Source: Halanaerobiaceae bacterium
Lineage (GTDB): Bacteria; Bacillota; Halanaerobiia; Halanaerobiales; Halarsenatibacteraceae
Length of the DNA stretch: 5,076 nt
Assembly (NCBI GenBank): GCA_003554685.1
Contig: PWHA01000136.1
Location: 1-5,076, forward strand
Direction: 5' to 3'
The notes beneath the pieces were generated by a model that did not search any database, was not told the DNA's origin, and saw nothing but the letters and a program-made list of their open reading frames with translations. Every line of letters starts with the position of its first letter. The stretch's first letter is position 1. The translations under genes were made by a program, and so were the position numbers. Below, piece by piece: positions 1-5,076 of this stretch.

Positions 1-52
1 CCAGAAGCAAGGCCGCTACGGAGCTGTCTACCCCTCCGCTCATGGCGACCAT
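1..52 (-). CDS. mnmA: tRNA 2-thiouridine(34) synthase MnmA, 5' end only (runs off left edge)
   Basis: Only the first 17 codons are present. They read MVAMSGGVDSSVAALLL, which contains the PP-loop ATP-binding motif SGGVDSS at residues 5-11. MnmA adenylates U34 in the anticodon of Lys, Glu and Gln tRNAs and transfers sulfur to it in the cytoplasm; that is family knowledge. The ATG at 50-52 was chosen because an AGGA (61-64 on the plus strand as TCCT) sits 8 bases upstream, and an in-frame stop (74-76) lies further up with no start codon between. Most MnmA proteins have several residues before this motif, and the bases just upstream would encode the expected KKV in the same frame. A one-base loss in the A6 run is therefore possible (see findings). 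Another PP-loop enzyme cannot be excluded from 17 residues, but the match to MnmA starts is close. Confidence 0.75.
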   Translation of the reverse strand, partial: MVAMSGGVDSSVAALLL

Positions 53-670
53 TACTTTTTTCCTGCACCAATTTCACTTTTCATCAATTTTGGTTTAACG
101 CCACCCTGTACTATCAATTCGTCCCGCTTTTATTATCCCCTATTATAGTTTATAATAACCGCTTAATGATCTATTGAGCACTTAGCACTTTCCAGTTCCA
201 CTCCCCGGTTCGACAGGTAGTCAACCAACTCCTGCTTGGTGGAGAAGCGTTTTTAAACCAATACATGATAATTCTTGATCAGAGCAAAGCACCGGGACCC
301 GGTCGAAAAGCCAAGTGCCCAGGCCCTCGAGCGGCATCTCTACGACAAACTTTTGCGGATCAAGTTCGCTTCGCTTAAAGAACGGCCAAAAGTTCGTCTG
401 CGGCAGCGCTGAAGTCGATGATCTGGCCTGCCTGTCTGCTGCTTTGCTGTAGCTGCCTTCATTTAGCAATTTTTTTCAGGCAGTCTTGCTCATCACCGGA
501 TTCTAAGGTTTTTACTCCTCTTTCGATCTTTACCAGCTTTCTTTACAAGAAGCACCTTTTTAAAAGCGCTGTAAATCTTTTTAAAGCCTAAAATGATGCA
601 GGCAGTAAGATCGAGATGATCAGGCAGGGTGACACCCATTGTCCATAGCGATTTTTTAGCTTTCTATTAT
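53..670. other. gene-poor spacer between the second mnmA and the operon terminator
   Basis: No intact gene is supported here. A TTG-started open frame (221-469, minus) has no clear RBS and is better read as part of a broken gene. A 48-codon frame (493-639, minus, beginning MGVTLPDHLD and ending in a very basic tail) also has no Shine-Dalgarno sequence and is probably not a gene. Upstream of the left mnmA there is a TATAAT-like hexamer (142-147, minus) that could be its -10 box, but I see no convincing -35 at the right distance. A short palindrome GGGTG-T-CACCC lies near 626-636. Confidence 0.5.
163..539 (-). pseudogene. probable decayed gene of unrecognised family
   Basis: Several consecutive stretches look coding but change frame or hit stops. 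Going downstream on the minus strand, one frame gives KLVKIERGVKTLESGDEQDC then LKKIAK and a TGA. The same frame continues to QIIDFSAAADELLAVL and a TAA. A second frame gives ELDPQKFVVEMPLEGLG followed by TWLFDRVPVL. A third gives ALIKNYHVLV, a stop, then KRFSTKQELVDYLSNRG followed by VELESAKCSIDH and a final TAA at 163-165. The stretches abut in order and have codon-like composition with G/C-rich third positions in the last parts. This suggests one gene broken by at least two frameshifts and two internal stops. The final part resembles a small helical or winged-helix segment, but I cannot name a family. It could also be chance, or low-quality sequence over an intact gene. Confidence 0.35.
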
Positions 671-722
671 CAATAAGAAAAAGAATCAGCCAGGATAAAT
701 TATTTATTCCCAGCTGATTCTT
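671..722 (-). terminator. rho-independent terminator of the two-gene secreted-protein operon
   Basis: A perfect 10-bp inverted repeat pairs 681-690 (AAGAATCAGC) with 713-722 (GCTGATTCTT). The enclosed AT-rich sequence can extend the stem, since ATAAAT and ATTTAT are complementary. Read on the minus strand, the stem is followed at once by TTTCTTATTG, a U-rich tract. It starts 10 bases after the stop codon of the 931-residue gene, so it should end that transcript. Confidence 0.85.
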
Positions 723-732
723 CTGGACGTGC

Positions 733-3528
733 TTATTTTACGAATTTCCAAGGTGCTCCTGAACCAATTTTTACCAACAACACTATTACTTCCCACCCTT
801 GAGAGTGATCAATAGGCACAGTAGACTCAATAGTCCATCGATACTCCCCATTTTGAACATACTCAAAACTGATAACAGAGTAAACCGATATATCATCCAT
901 TTGAGCCAGCGTATGTGTCTCATTTTGGTATATGTTTTTTATTTGTATATCATCCATTCCTAAGCCAGTAATAGGATTATCATATTGATCATAGACATAA
1001 GCTCTCATGACTTTTTGATAATTTGCGACAGATTCCGCTGTTGCAGAACTTTTGTCTGGATCTACACCAGCAGGCTTTACTTTTACTGATGCTGTATTCC
1101 AGACATTTCCAACATCTACTGTCAGTGTGTGTTCGGCTGCATTTCTAAGTGTTATTCTTATTGGTGCATCTGGCATTCCATTTATAAACTGCATATTAGC
1201 AGCATTAAATATTACCTCCGGACTCCCATCGTCCTCCATATTACTTGTAACTGTTACCTCATAAAAACCATCTGCTACTGTATTTCCAAATTTATCTTCT
1301 AAATTTGAGATAGTACCAGCTATATCAAATTCCACTCCTGCTGTCTGGTCGGCGGGAGCGGATACATAAACGCTGAAAGCTTCTCCCGCTAGAAATGTAC
1401 CTGTAGCTGTGTCAGAATGCTTATCTCCACTTTGCTGTTCAGTGAAGGTGAAGGTTATATTATCTTTTGCAACTGTTGAGGTAGCGGTTACTATTACCTG
1501 ACCATTTGCATCAGTAGTTAGACTCTCATCACCGTTATAGTCGACAGTTCCTGTTGCATTGTCAGTTGTTATAAGCACTACGTTTTCTACTGGATTCCCG
1601 TACGCATCTTCTACTGTTACAGTGAACTCCAGCTTTTCATTACCATCTGCTGTAACTGTAGATACGACTGCTGTTACCGATAAATCAGCAGCTTCTCCTG
1701 ACTCTACCGTCACGGTCGCAGTATCATTAACTACTCCTTCTGTTTCTGCGGAAAATTCTGGCGTGTATTCTCCTGCAGTCTTCTCGTTAAAGGTGAAGGC
1801 AGCTACACCATTTTCATCCGTATCAGCGGTGCCACCCAGACCATCTAACCCATCTGCGTCTTCTGTTCTGATGGTCTCGCCTTCTACTACATTACCAAAT
1901 TGATCTGTTGCTGTTACTTCAATTGTTCCTTCTACTCCTGCTGTAGCTGTGGTATTTTTTGCGGCTATGCTATCCGTTGCTGCAGCTGTCACATTAAATT
2001 CATTAGAAGCAGTCTTGTCAGTTACACCAGCAGCAATAAACACCAGCTGATAATCACCCGCAATATAAATAACCAGGTCACTAAAAGTGGCTATACCGTC
2101 AGCTCCGGTAGTTACTGTATCGGTGCCACCATCAAAGCCGTAACTACCAGCTTCAGATACTGTTACATCTAAGCCTTCTACAGGATTGCCATATTCATCG
2201 GTGACAAGTACTTCAGGTTGACCTTCTATTGTATATCCGGCTGTTGTTATAGTAGGCTGTGTTTCTATTGACACTAAGTCTGCAGCCGCAGCTGTCACAT
2301 TAAATTCATTTGAAGCAGCATTGCCAGCTACGCCATCAGCATCAAATACCAGCCGATAATCACCTGCAATATAAATAACCAGGTCATTAAATGTGGCTAT
2401 ACCATCAGCTCCGGTAGACTGTGTTAGTGTACCCATATCAAAGGCATATCCTCCAGCTTCAGATACTGTTACATCTAAGCCTTCTACAGGATTGCCATAT
2501 TCATCGGTGACAAGTGTTTCAGGTTGACCTTCTATTGTATATCCTGCTGTTGCTTCAGTAGGCTGTGTTTCTACCGATACTGAGTCGGCAGCTGCAGCCG
2601 TCACATTAAATTCATATGAAACAGCATTGCCAGTTACGCCATCTGCATCAAATACCAGCTGATAATCACCTGCTTCATTAATTACCAGGTCATTAAATGT
2701 GGCTATACCGTCAGTTCCAGTAGTTACTGTGTCGGCGCCACCATCAAAGCCGTAACTACCAGCTTCAGATACTGTTACATCTAAGCCTTCTACAGGATTA
2801 CCATATTCATCGGTGACGAATGCTTCAGGTTGACCTTCTATTGGTTCTCCTGCTGTTGTTGAAGTCGGCTGTGTTTCTACCGATATTGAGTCGGCAGCTC
2901 CTGCCGTACCAATAACGTCAACTTCAGCCACCATGCCACCGGGGTTATCCACATAATCGGGCAAGTTGACTATCTCACCTTCTAAAAAATATACACCCGC
3001 TACCCTACAATCGTAATCACCCTCGGCACCCGACCAGTAAATATCAAAATCTATCGTGGAGTCATCATCAAGGGTAACCATAACCGTTCCGGGGAGGGGC
3101 AAATTATTAAAGTCTGTGCATGCAACAACAGTTATTTCGGTAATCGCCTCAACACTTTCTACATCAAGACCACCCTCCACCGGCACATATTTAGTAGTAG
3201 TATATTCTTGCTTCGACGGAGCACAGAGTTCAATCATGCTGGTAACGGACAGACCGGTAGGGCCTGCGATATAATCATTTACATCAGTAACGGTAAGGCG
3301 GCCTTCTGCCATCACGACCGACCTTTCCAACTCAAATATTTCGGCTGAACCCACTATTGTCTTTTTCTGTTCGGCACCTGTATTACAGAGGTGACCTGCC
3401 TGAGACTTCCAATCAATTTCTCCTTCTAATTGTGCTGAAATACTATGGTTTATACCCTGGGCTATAGCCGGGGAAGCTAAATAAAATACGAACATCACGG
3501 CCAGCGCTAGTGCTGAAGTTTTTTTCAC
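733..3528 (-). CDS. secreted multi-Ig-domain (invasin/Big-like) surface protein, 931 aa
   Basis: The start is GTG (3526-3528), set by an AGGAG at 3538-3542 with a 9-base spacer. Residues 1-23 form a signal peptide (KK, a hydrophobic core, then AIA before the cut), so the protein is exported. Residues 24-115 are an unrecognised domain with Cys48 and Cys102. Residues about 123-207 resemble the Big_4 bacterial Ig-like fold (LPLPGTVMVTLDDD ... YD ... AGVYFLEGEI) with Cys137 and Cys174. Three near-identical Ig-like repeats of 102 residues begin at 216, 318 and 420. More diverged Ig-like units follow at about 522-611, 612-715, 716-820 and 821-931. Seven units share a D-x-[YF]-[GD]-N-x-[VI] turn motif (DEYGNPV, DQFGNVV, DAYGNPV, DKFGNTV, DQYDNPI), typical of Big_1/invasin-type domains. 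The four cysteines all lie in the N-terminal part and could form two disulfides. There is no LPXTG, SLH repeat or C-terminal membrane helix, so any attachment is non-covalent or through a partner. A role in adhesion or extracellular architecture is inferred. It is the second gene of an operon, 53 bases after the 251-residue secreted protein. Confidence 0.9.
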   Translation of the reverse strand: MKKTSALALAVMFVFYLASPAIAQGINHSISAQLEGEIDWKSQAGHLCNTGAEQKKTIVGSAEIFELERSVVMAEGRLTVTDVNDYIAGPTGLSVTSMIELCAPSKQEYTTTKYVPVEGGLDVESVEAITEITVVACTDFNNLPLPGTVMVTLDDDSTIDFDIYWSGAEGDYDCRVAGVYFLEGEIVNLPDYVDNPGGMVAEVDVIGTAGAADSISVETQPTSTTAGEPIEGQPEAFVTDEYGNPVEGLDVTVSEAGSYGFDGGADTVTTGTDGIATFNDLVINEAGDYQLVFDADGVTGNAVSYEFNVTAAAADSVSVETQPTEATAGYTIEGQPETLVTDEYGNPVEGLDVTVSEAGGYAFDMGTLTQSTGADGIATFNDLVIYIAGDYRLVFDADGVAGNAASNEFNVTAAAADLVSIETQPTITTAGYTIEGQPEVLVTDEYGNPVEGLDVTVSEAGSYGFDGGTDTVTTGADGIATFSDLVIYIAGDYQLVFIAAGVTDKTASNEFNVTAAATDSIAAKNTTATAGVEGTIEVTATDQFGNVVEGETIRTEDADGLDGLGGTADTDENGVAAFTFNEKTAGEYTPEFSAETEGVVNDTATVTVESGEAADLSVTAVVSTVTADGNEKLEFTVTVEDAYGNPVENVVLITTDNATGTVDYNGDESLTTDANGQVIVTATSTVAKDNITFTFTEQQSGDKHSDTATGTFLAGEAFSVYVSAPADQTAGVEFDIAGTISNLEDKFGNTVADGFYEVTVTSNMEDDGSPEVIFNAANMQFINGMPDAPIRITLRNAAEHTLTVDVGNVWNTASVKVKPAGVDPDKSSATAESVANYQKVMRAYVYDQYDNPITGLGMDDIQIKNIYQNETHTLAQMDDISVYSVISFEYVQNGEYRWTIESTVPIDHSQGWEVIVLLVKIGSGAPWKFVK
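1966..2271 (-). repeat. 306-bp tandem Ig-domain repeat, unit 3 (mosaic)
   Basis: Encodes residues 420-521. Its first part and its VIYIAGDY part match unit 2, while its centre (GSYGFDGGTDTVTTG) matches unit 1 at both DNA and protein level. The end (FIAAGVTDKTASNEFNVTAA) is more diverged, and the following domain loses repeat identity. Confidence 0.88.
2272..2577 (-). repeat. 306-bp tandem Ig-domain repeat, unit 2
   Basis: Encodes residues 318-419, exactly 102 codons after unit 1. Its central segment GGYAFDMGTLTQSTGADG is the divergent one of the three. It shares GYTIEGQPE and VIYIAGDY with unit 3. Confidence 0.9.
2578..2883 (-). repeat. 306-bp tandem Ig-domain repeat, unit 1
   Basis: Encodes residues 216-317, from SVETQPTSTTAGEPIEGQPE onward. 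It shares blocks of more than 50 near-identical bases with the next two units, around the DEYGNPVEGLDVTVSEAG coding segment. It differs from units 2 and 3 in GEPIEG (they have GYTIEG) and in VINEAGDY (they have VIYIAGDY). Confidence 0.9.
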
Positions 3529-3581
3529 TTATATTTTCTCCTTTTAAAATTCAAGCTGCGGGTTTTGCTGATAACTGGCTT

Positions 3582-4337
3582 TTAAAACATGCTCCACCAG
3601 TCTGAAAAAAATTCCGCACCGGGCGCGATATTATCCATCGTAAATGAATCAGCAATTTCAGCCCTGCCTTCTATACTCATATCTTCTTTGAGGAAAGCAT
3701 GGGACCATGGGCTGCTGATGCTCATATAGCGTCTAATTGTGCCGTCTGAGGTATAAGCCAGCTGATCCATATGGAAGTAGTTTCCTACATAATCTTCACC
3801 GACAGTAGTTTGCCATTGGCCATCCTGACCAGGTTTGAAGAACCATTTATCTTCCCCGCCGGAAGGCACGCTGCCATCCGCATCTTTAATTAAACCGCCA
3901 TAGGGTCCGTAGGCCGTTTCAAAATCCTGGACCAACCTGCCGGACTCTCCGGGCTCAGTTTCAACCTGTACAGCCCAGATCTGGTCGGTCAACCCATCTA
4001 TTTCGGTTATGTAATAAGTAACATCTCTTTTATGAGCGATATCCCTTATTTCTGATGCTGACAGACCGCTTAATGTTTGCCTGGTAATACCTGCTACTTC
4101 TGCAATTAGAAGATCTTCCAGCGATTTATAGATTGCACCTTTGCTGAAGTTACCTCCCGTGTGCCAAACCTTATCAAGTCCCTGGAGCTCGTAATGGTAA
4201 TAGGCGGCAGGGTCAATAACACCGGAATCGACTTCATAAGATTTCCATCGCCTGTTAGTGTTCGGCGCCGCGCAAACGGAGGTGGCCAGGGCCAGCACAA
4301 AAACTGTAGTTAGTGCTATTGCTAAAAGTTTTTTCAT
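3582..4337 (-). CDS. secreted protein of unrecognised family, 251 aa
   Basis: The start is ATG (4335-4337), with GAGGAG at 4348-4353 and a 10-base spacer, which is a strong RBS. Residues 1-23 form a signal peptide ending VCA before APN. The single cysteine (22) lies within it and the site does not fit a lipobox, so this is a soluble exported protein. The mature part of about 228 residues has no further cysteine and no membrane helix. It contains eight tryptophans (31, 58, 121, 165, 175, 211, 247, 248), a likely helix at about 92-104 (LSASEIRDIAHKR), a DADGS loop at 152-156 that could bind calcium, and an aromatic C-terminus FFSDWWSMF. I do not recognise the family. It is the first gene of a probable two-gene operon with the Ig-domain protein, so a joint extracellular function is inferred: partner, assembly factor or ligand. 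The long upstream leader suggests control at the RNA level. Confidence 0.85.
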   Translation of the reverse strand: MKKLLAIALTTVFVLALATSVCAAPNTNRRWKSYEVDSGVIDPAAYYHYELQGLDKVWHTGGNFSKGAIYKSLEDLLIAEVAGITRQTLSGLSASEIRDIAHKRDVTYYITEIDGLTDQIWAVQVETEPGESGRLVQDFETAYGPYGGLIKDADGSVPSGGEDKWFFKPGQDGQWQTTVGEDYVGNYFHMDQLAYTSDGTIRRYMSISSPWSHAFLKEDMSIEGRAEIADSFTMDNIAPGAEFFSDWWSMF

Positions 4338-4390
4338 TCTCTAATTTCTCCTCTTGTAAGCCTGTTAACTTACTTTTACTTTGCGTACAC

Positions 4391-4426
4391 AAAAAAATGA
4401 TCAAGTCGGCTATTTTACCGAAAGTT
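4391..4426 (-). terminator. terminator-like hairpin in the leader (possible attenuator)
   Basis: On the minus strand TCGGT pairs with GCCGA (one G-U pair) around the loop AAAATA. An outer CAA can pair with TTG across a small internal loop. Four bases later comes a run of seven T (4391-4397). It sits about 50 bases upstream of the start codon, inside the predicted transcript. A full terminator here would block the operon, so a regulated attenuator is one reading. The stem is short and a chance structure remains possible. Confidence 0.4.
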
Positions 4427-4441
4427 GAATCCTGTCCGAAC

Positions 4442-4460
4442 TGCCGGTACTATCCCGGCA
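4442..4460 (-). other. 6-bp GC-rich hairpin in the leader
   Basis: TGCCGG (4442-4447) and CCGGCA (4455-4460) are perfect inverted repeats around a 7-base loop. The structure lies 16 bases upstream of the terminator-like hairpin. The TTCGG just after it on the transcript could compete with the terminator stem for the CCGA arm. I could not match it to a known riboswitch class. Confidence 0.45.
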
Positions 4461-4500
4461 TACATCAGTGCGCATCGCTTTAATCAAGGTATTACTACAA

Positions 4501-4530
4501 CAAAAATGTTCTCTTAATTGAACATTTTTG
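4501..4530. repeat. perfect 11-bp inverted repeat
   Basis: CAAAAATGTTC (4501-4511) and GAACATTTTTG (4520-4530) pair perfectly around TCTTAATT. In either direction the stem ends in a T run, so it could be a weak bidirectional terminator, an RNA stem in the leader, or a protein operator. The half-sites are arranged TGTTC-N8-GAACA, opposite to the Firmicute LexA box. Confidence 0.6.
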
Positions 4531-4560
4531 ACATAAAACTATGCACGGGCTTTTATGACA
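4529..4560. repeat. imperfect 10-bp inverted repeat (9 of 10)
   Basis: TGACATAAAA (4529-4538) and TTTTATGACA (4551-4560) are inverted repeats with one mismatch around a 12-base loop. It abuts and overlaps by two bases the perfect inverted repeat, giving two hairpins in tandem in the predicted leader. Confidence 0.45.
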
Positions 4561-4601
4561 ACCATCTGATGCTTACATAAAAACCAGAAGTATGTTAAGC
4601 A

Positions 4602-4620
4602 CTTATAAAGTAAAACTATG
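4602..4620. repeat. spaced motif CTTATAA-N5-AACTATG, copy 1
   Basis: CTTATAA (4602-4608) and AACTATG (4614-4620) recur with the same 5-base spacing at 4879-4897. This copy lies within the predicted leader, about 80 bases after the expected transcription start. A third AACTATG without the first half is at 4537-4543. It may be a regulator site; chance is not excluded in such AT-rich DNA. Confidence 0.3.
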
Positions 4621-4703
4621 TAAATCGTAGGGATCAGGTATCTCAAGGTTCATTGTAAAGGTTAAGTAAAATATGTCTTAATATTAATCAGAGTTGCCTT
4701 TTA

Positions 4704-4731
4704 ATTATAACATAATATTGCTATTTGCCAA
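4704..4731 (-). promoter_or_regulatory. sigma-A-like promoter for the secreted-protein operon
   Basis: Minus strand TTGGCA (4726-4731) is followed after 16 bases by a perfect TATAAT (4704-4709). Transcription would start near 4697, leaving a leader of about 360 nt before the ATG at 4337. It is the best promoter match in the region. Confidence 0.6.
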
Positions 4732-4753
4732 TATTTATTTTAAAAGTCATTAA

Positions 4754-4781
4754 ATTCTTTAAGCAAAAATAATATTGTCAA
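4754..4781 (-). promoter_or_regulatory. second candidate promoter, weaker -10
   Basis: A perfect -35 TTGACA (4776-4781, minus strand) is followed after 16 bases by AAGAAT (4754-4759), which matches four of six -10 positions. It could be an alternative start for the same operon, about 50 bases upstream of the stronger promoter. Confidence 0.35.
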
Positions 4782-4878
4782 TTTGATAGACTATTACCTA
4801 AACAAATCGGAGTGTTTTTAACGATGCCGCCTAAGATGATACTTCTTTAAATTTTTTTTACTAAAGATATTTGTCCCG

Positions 4879-4897
4879 CTTATAACACTTAACTATG
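4879..4897. repeat. spaced motif CTTATAA-N5-AACTATG, copy 2
   Basis: Matches copy 1 at all 14 fixed positions with the same spacing. It lies about 100 bases upstream of the nearer candidate promoter (4754-4781), so the two copies bracket both promoters. Confidence 0.3.
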
Positions 4898-4961
4898 CCT
4901 GCTATTTATGAGTTGCCGGGGTCCAGGGAGAAAAAAATATGGCGTAAAAACTGCTGCAATC

Positions 4962-5076
4962 TTATAAGCTGTTTTTTATAATACCGCCACCGATAACTTC
5001 ATCGCCCAGGTAAAATACCGCCGACTGGCCGGGAGTTACCGCTTTCTGTTTATGCTCGAAAATAACTTTTACGATA
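4962..5076 (-). CDS. mnmA: tRNA 2-thiouridine(34) synthase MnmA, 3' end only (enters from right edge)
   Basis: The last 37 codons and the TAA (4962-4964) are present. The residues include VTPGQSAVFYLGDEVIGGGI, which closely matches the conserved MnmA C-terminus (PGQ-x-x-VFY-x-GDEV-x-GGGII). This is the C-terminal beta-rich domain of the enzyme that thiolates U34 of Lys, Glu and Gln tRNAs. The catalytic cysteines and PP-loop lie outside the window. It cannot be the other half of the gene at the left edge in simple linear order: that gene's start lies downstream of this gene's stop, so these are two separate copies or a rearrangement. Confidence 0.88.
   Translation of the reverse strand, partial: IVKVIFEHKQKAVTPGQSAVFYLGDEVIGGGIIKNSL

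Larger units (their letters stand above)
4338..4961. other. AT-rich intergenic region: promoters and long leader of the secreted-protein operon
   Basis: No gene is supported here on either strand. A 28-codon frame on the plus strand starting at 4895 lacks an RBS. From high to low coordinates the region holds the trailer of the right mnmA (no convincing terminator found), a dyad-like repeat copy (4879-4897), two candidate minus-strand promoters, the second repeat copy (4602-4620), two AT-rich inverted repeats (4501-4560), a GC hairpin (4442-4460) and a terminator-like hairpin (4391-4426). It ends in the RBS of the 251-residue gene. Confidence 0.6.

Noticed and set aside
100..115. T-box-like AGGGTGG upstream of the left mnmA (minus strand)
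   Set aside because: It is followed by CGTTAAACC and not by ACCGCG, and there is no specifier stem or terminator. mnmA is not a usual T-box target.
1052..1264. Plus-strand open frame of 70 codons
   Set aside because: Antisense shadow of the 931-residue gene, with no RBS or recognisable domain. The same applies to 3056-3274.
1559..2172. Open frames on the plus strand opposite the Ig-repeat gene, including a cysteine-rich one
   Set aside because: They lie wholly antisense to a strong coding gene, lack RBSs, and have low-complexity composition that follows from the repeats on the other strand.
4106..4300. Minus-strand frame inside the 251-residue gene
   Set aside because: It is an alternate frame of a gene that has a signal peptide and strong RBS; this frame has neither.
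4398..4440. SigD/FliA-type motility promoter (GCCGAC near the leader hairpin)
   Set aside because: Only five of eight -10 bases fit, and the -35 equivalent at 15 bases upstream is TTCA and not TAAA.
4621..4655. TPP-riboswitch-like words on the minus strand (TGAACC, TGAGATACC, TGATC, CCTACG)
   Set aside because: The words are in the wrong order, too compact, and the final CGTAGGG is on the opposite strand. The required helices are absent.
121..4881. GTCCCGCTT repeated at 121-129 and 4873-4881, possible duplication boundaries
   Set aside because: A 9-base match is expected many times by chance in 5 kb, and the flanks do not extend the match.
4895..4981. 28-codon plus-strand frame with paired cysteines
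   Set aside because: No Shine-Dalgarno sequence or promoter, and it overlaps the end of mnmA on the other strand.

Overview
The window looks like a chromosomal segment of a low-to-moderate GC Firmicute, probably a clostridial or Peptococcaceae-type anaerobe. The evidence is strong AGGAG-type ribosome binding sites, sigma-A-like promoters, Firmicute-style MKK... signal peptides and AT-rich spacers. Taxonomy is an inference from these traits. All supported genes lie on the minus strand, so transcription runs from high to low coordinates.

In transcription order: (1) The 3' end of an mnmA gene (tRNA 2-thiouridylase) enters at the right edge and stops at 4962-4964. (2) An AT-rich spacer of about 620 bases (4338-4961) follows. 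It holds a good sigma-A-like promoter (4704-4731), a weaker one (4754-4781), and a predicted leader of about 360 nt. The leader carries two AT-rich inverted repeats, a small GC hairpin and a terminator-like hairpin just before the next gene. (3) A 251-residue secreted protein of unrecognised family (3582-4337) follows. (4) After a 53-base gap comes a 931-residue secreted protein (733-3528) made of a cysteine-bearing N-terminal region and a chain of Ig-like domains. Three of these domains are near-identical tandem repeats of 306 bp. (5) A clear intrinsic terminator (671-722) ends this two-gene unit. (6) A gene-poor stretch (53-670) contains what looks like a decayed, unrecognised gene. (7) The 5' end of a second mnmA-like gene leaves the window at the left edge.

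The two secreted proteins very likely form one operon: same strand, a short gap with no terminator, each with its own strong RBS, and a shared promoter region upstream and terminator downstream. They probably act at the cell surface or outside the cell, in adhesion, matrix or cell-envelope architecture. Neither has a visible LPXTG, SLH or transmembrane anchor.

The most unusual points are the placement of this operon between two mnmA ends in the same orientation, the mosaic relation among the three long Ig repeats, the long structured leader, and the unrecognised secreted partner. I found no CRISPR array, tRNA, rRNA, transposase or clear mobile element. Nothing here proves an entirely new system.
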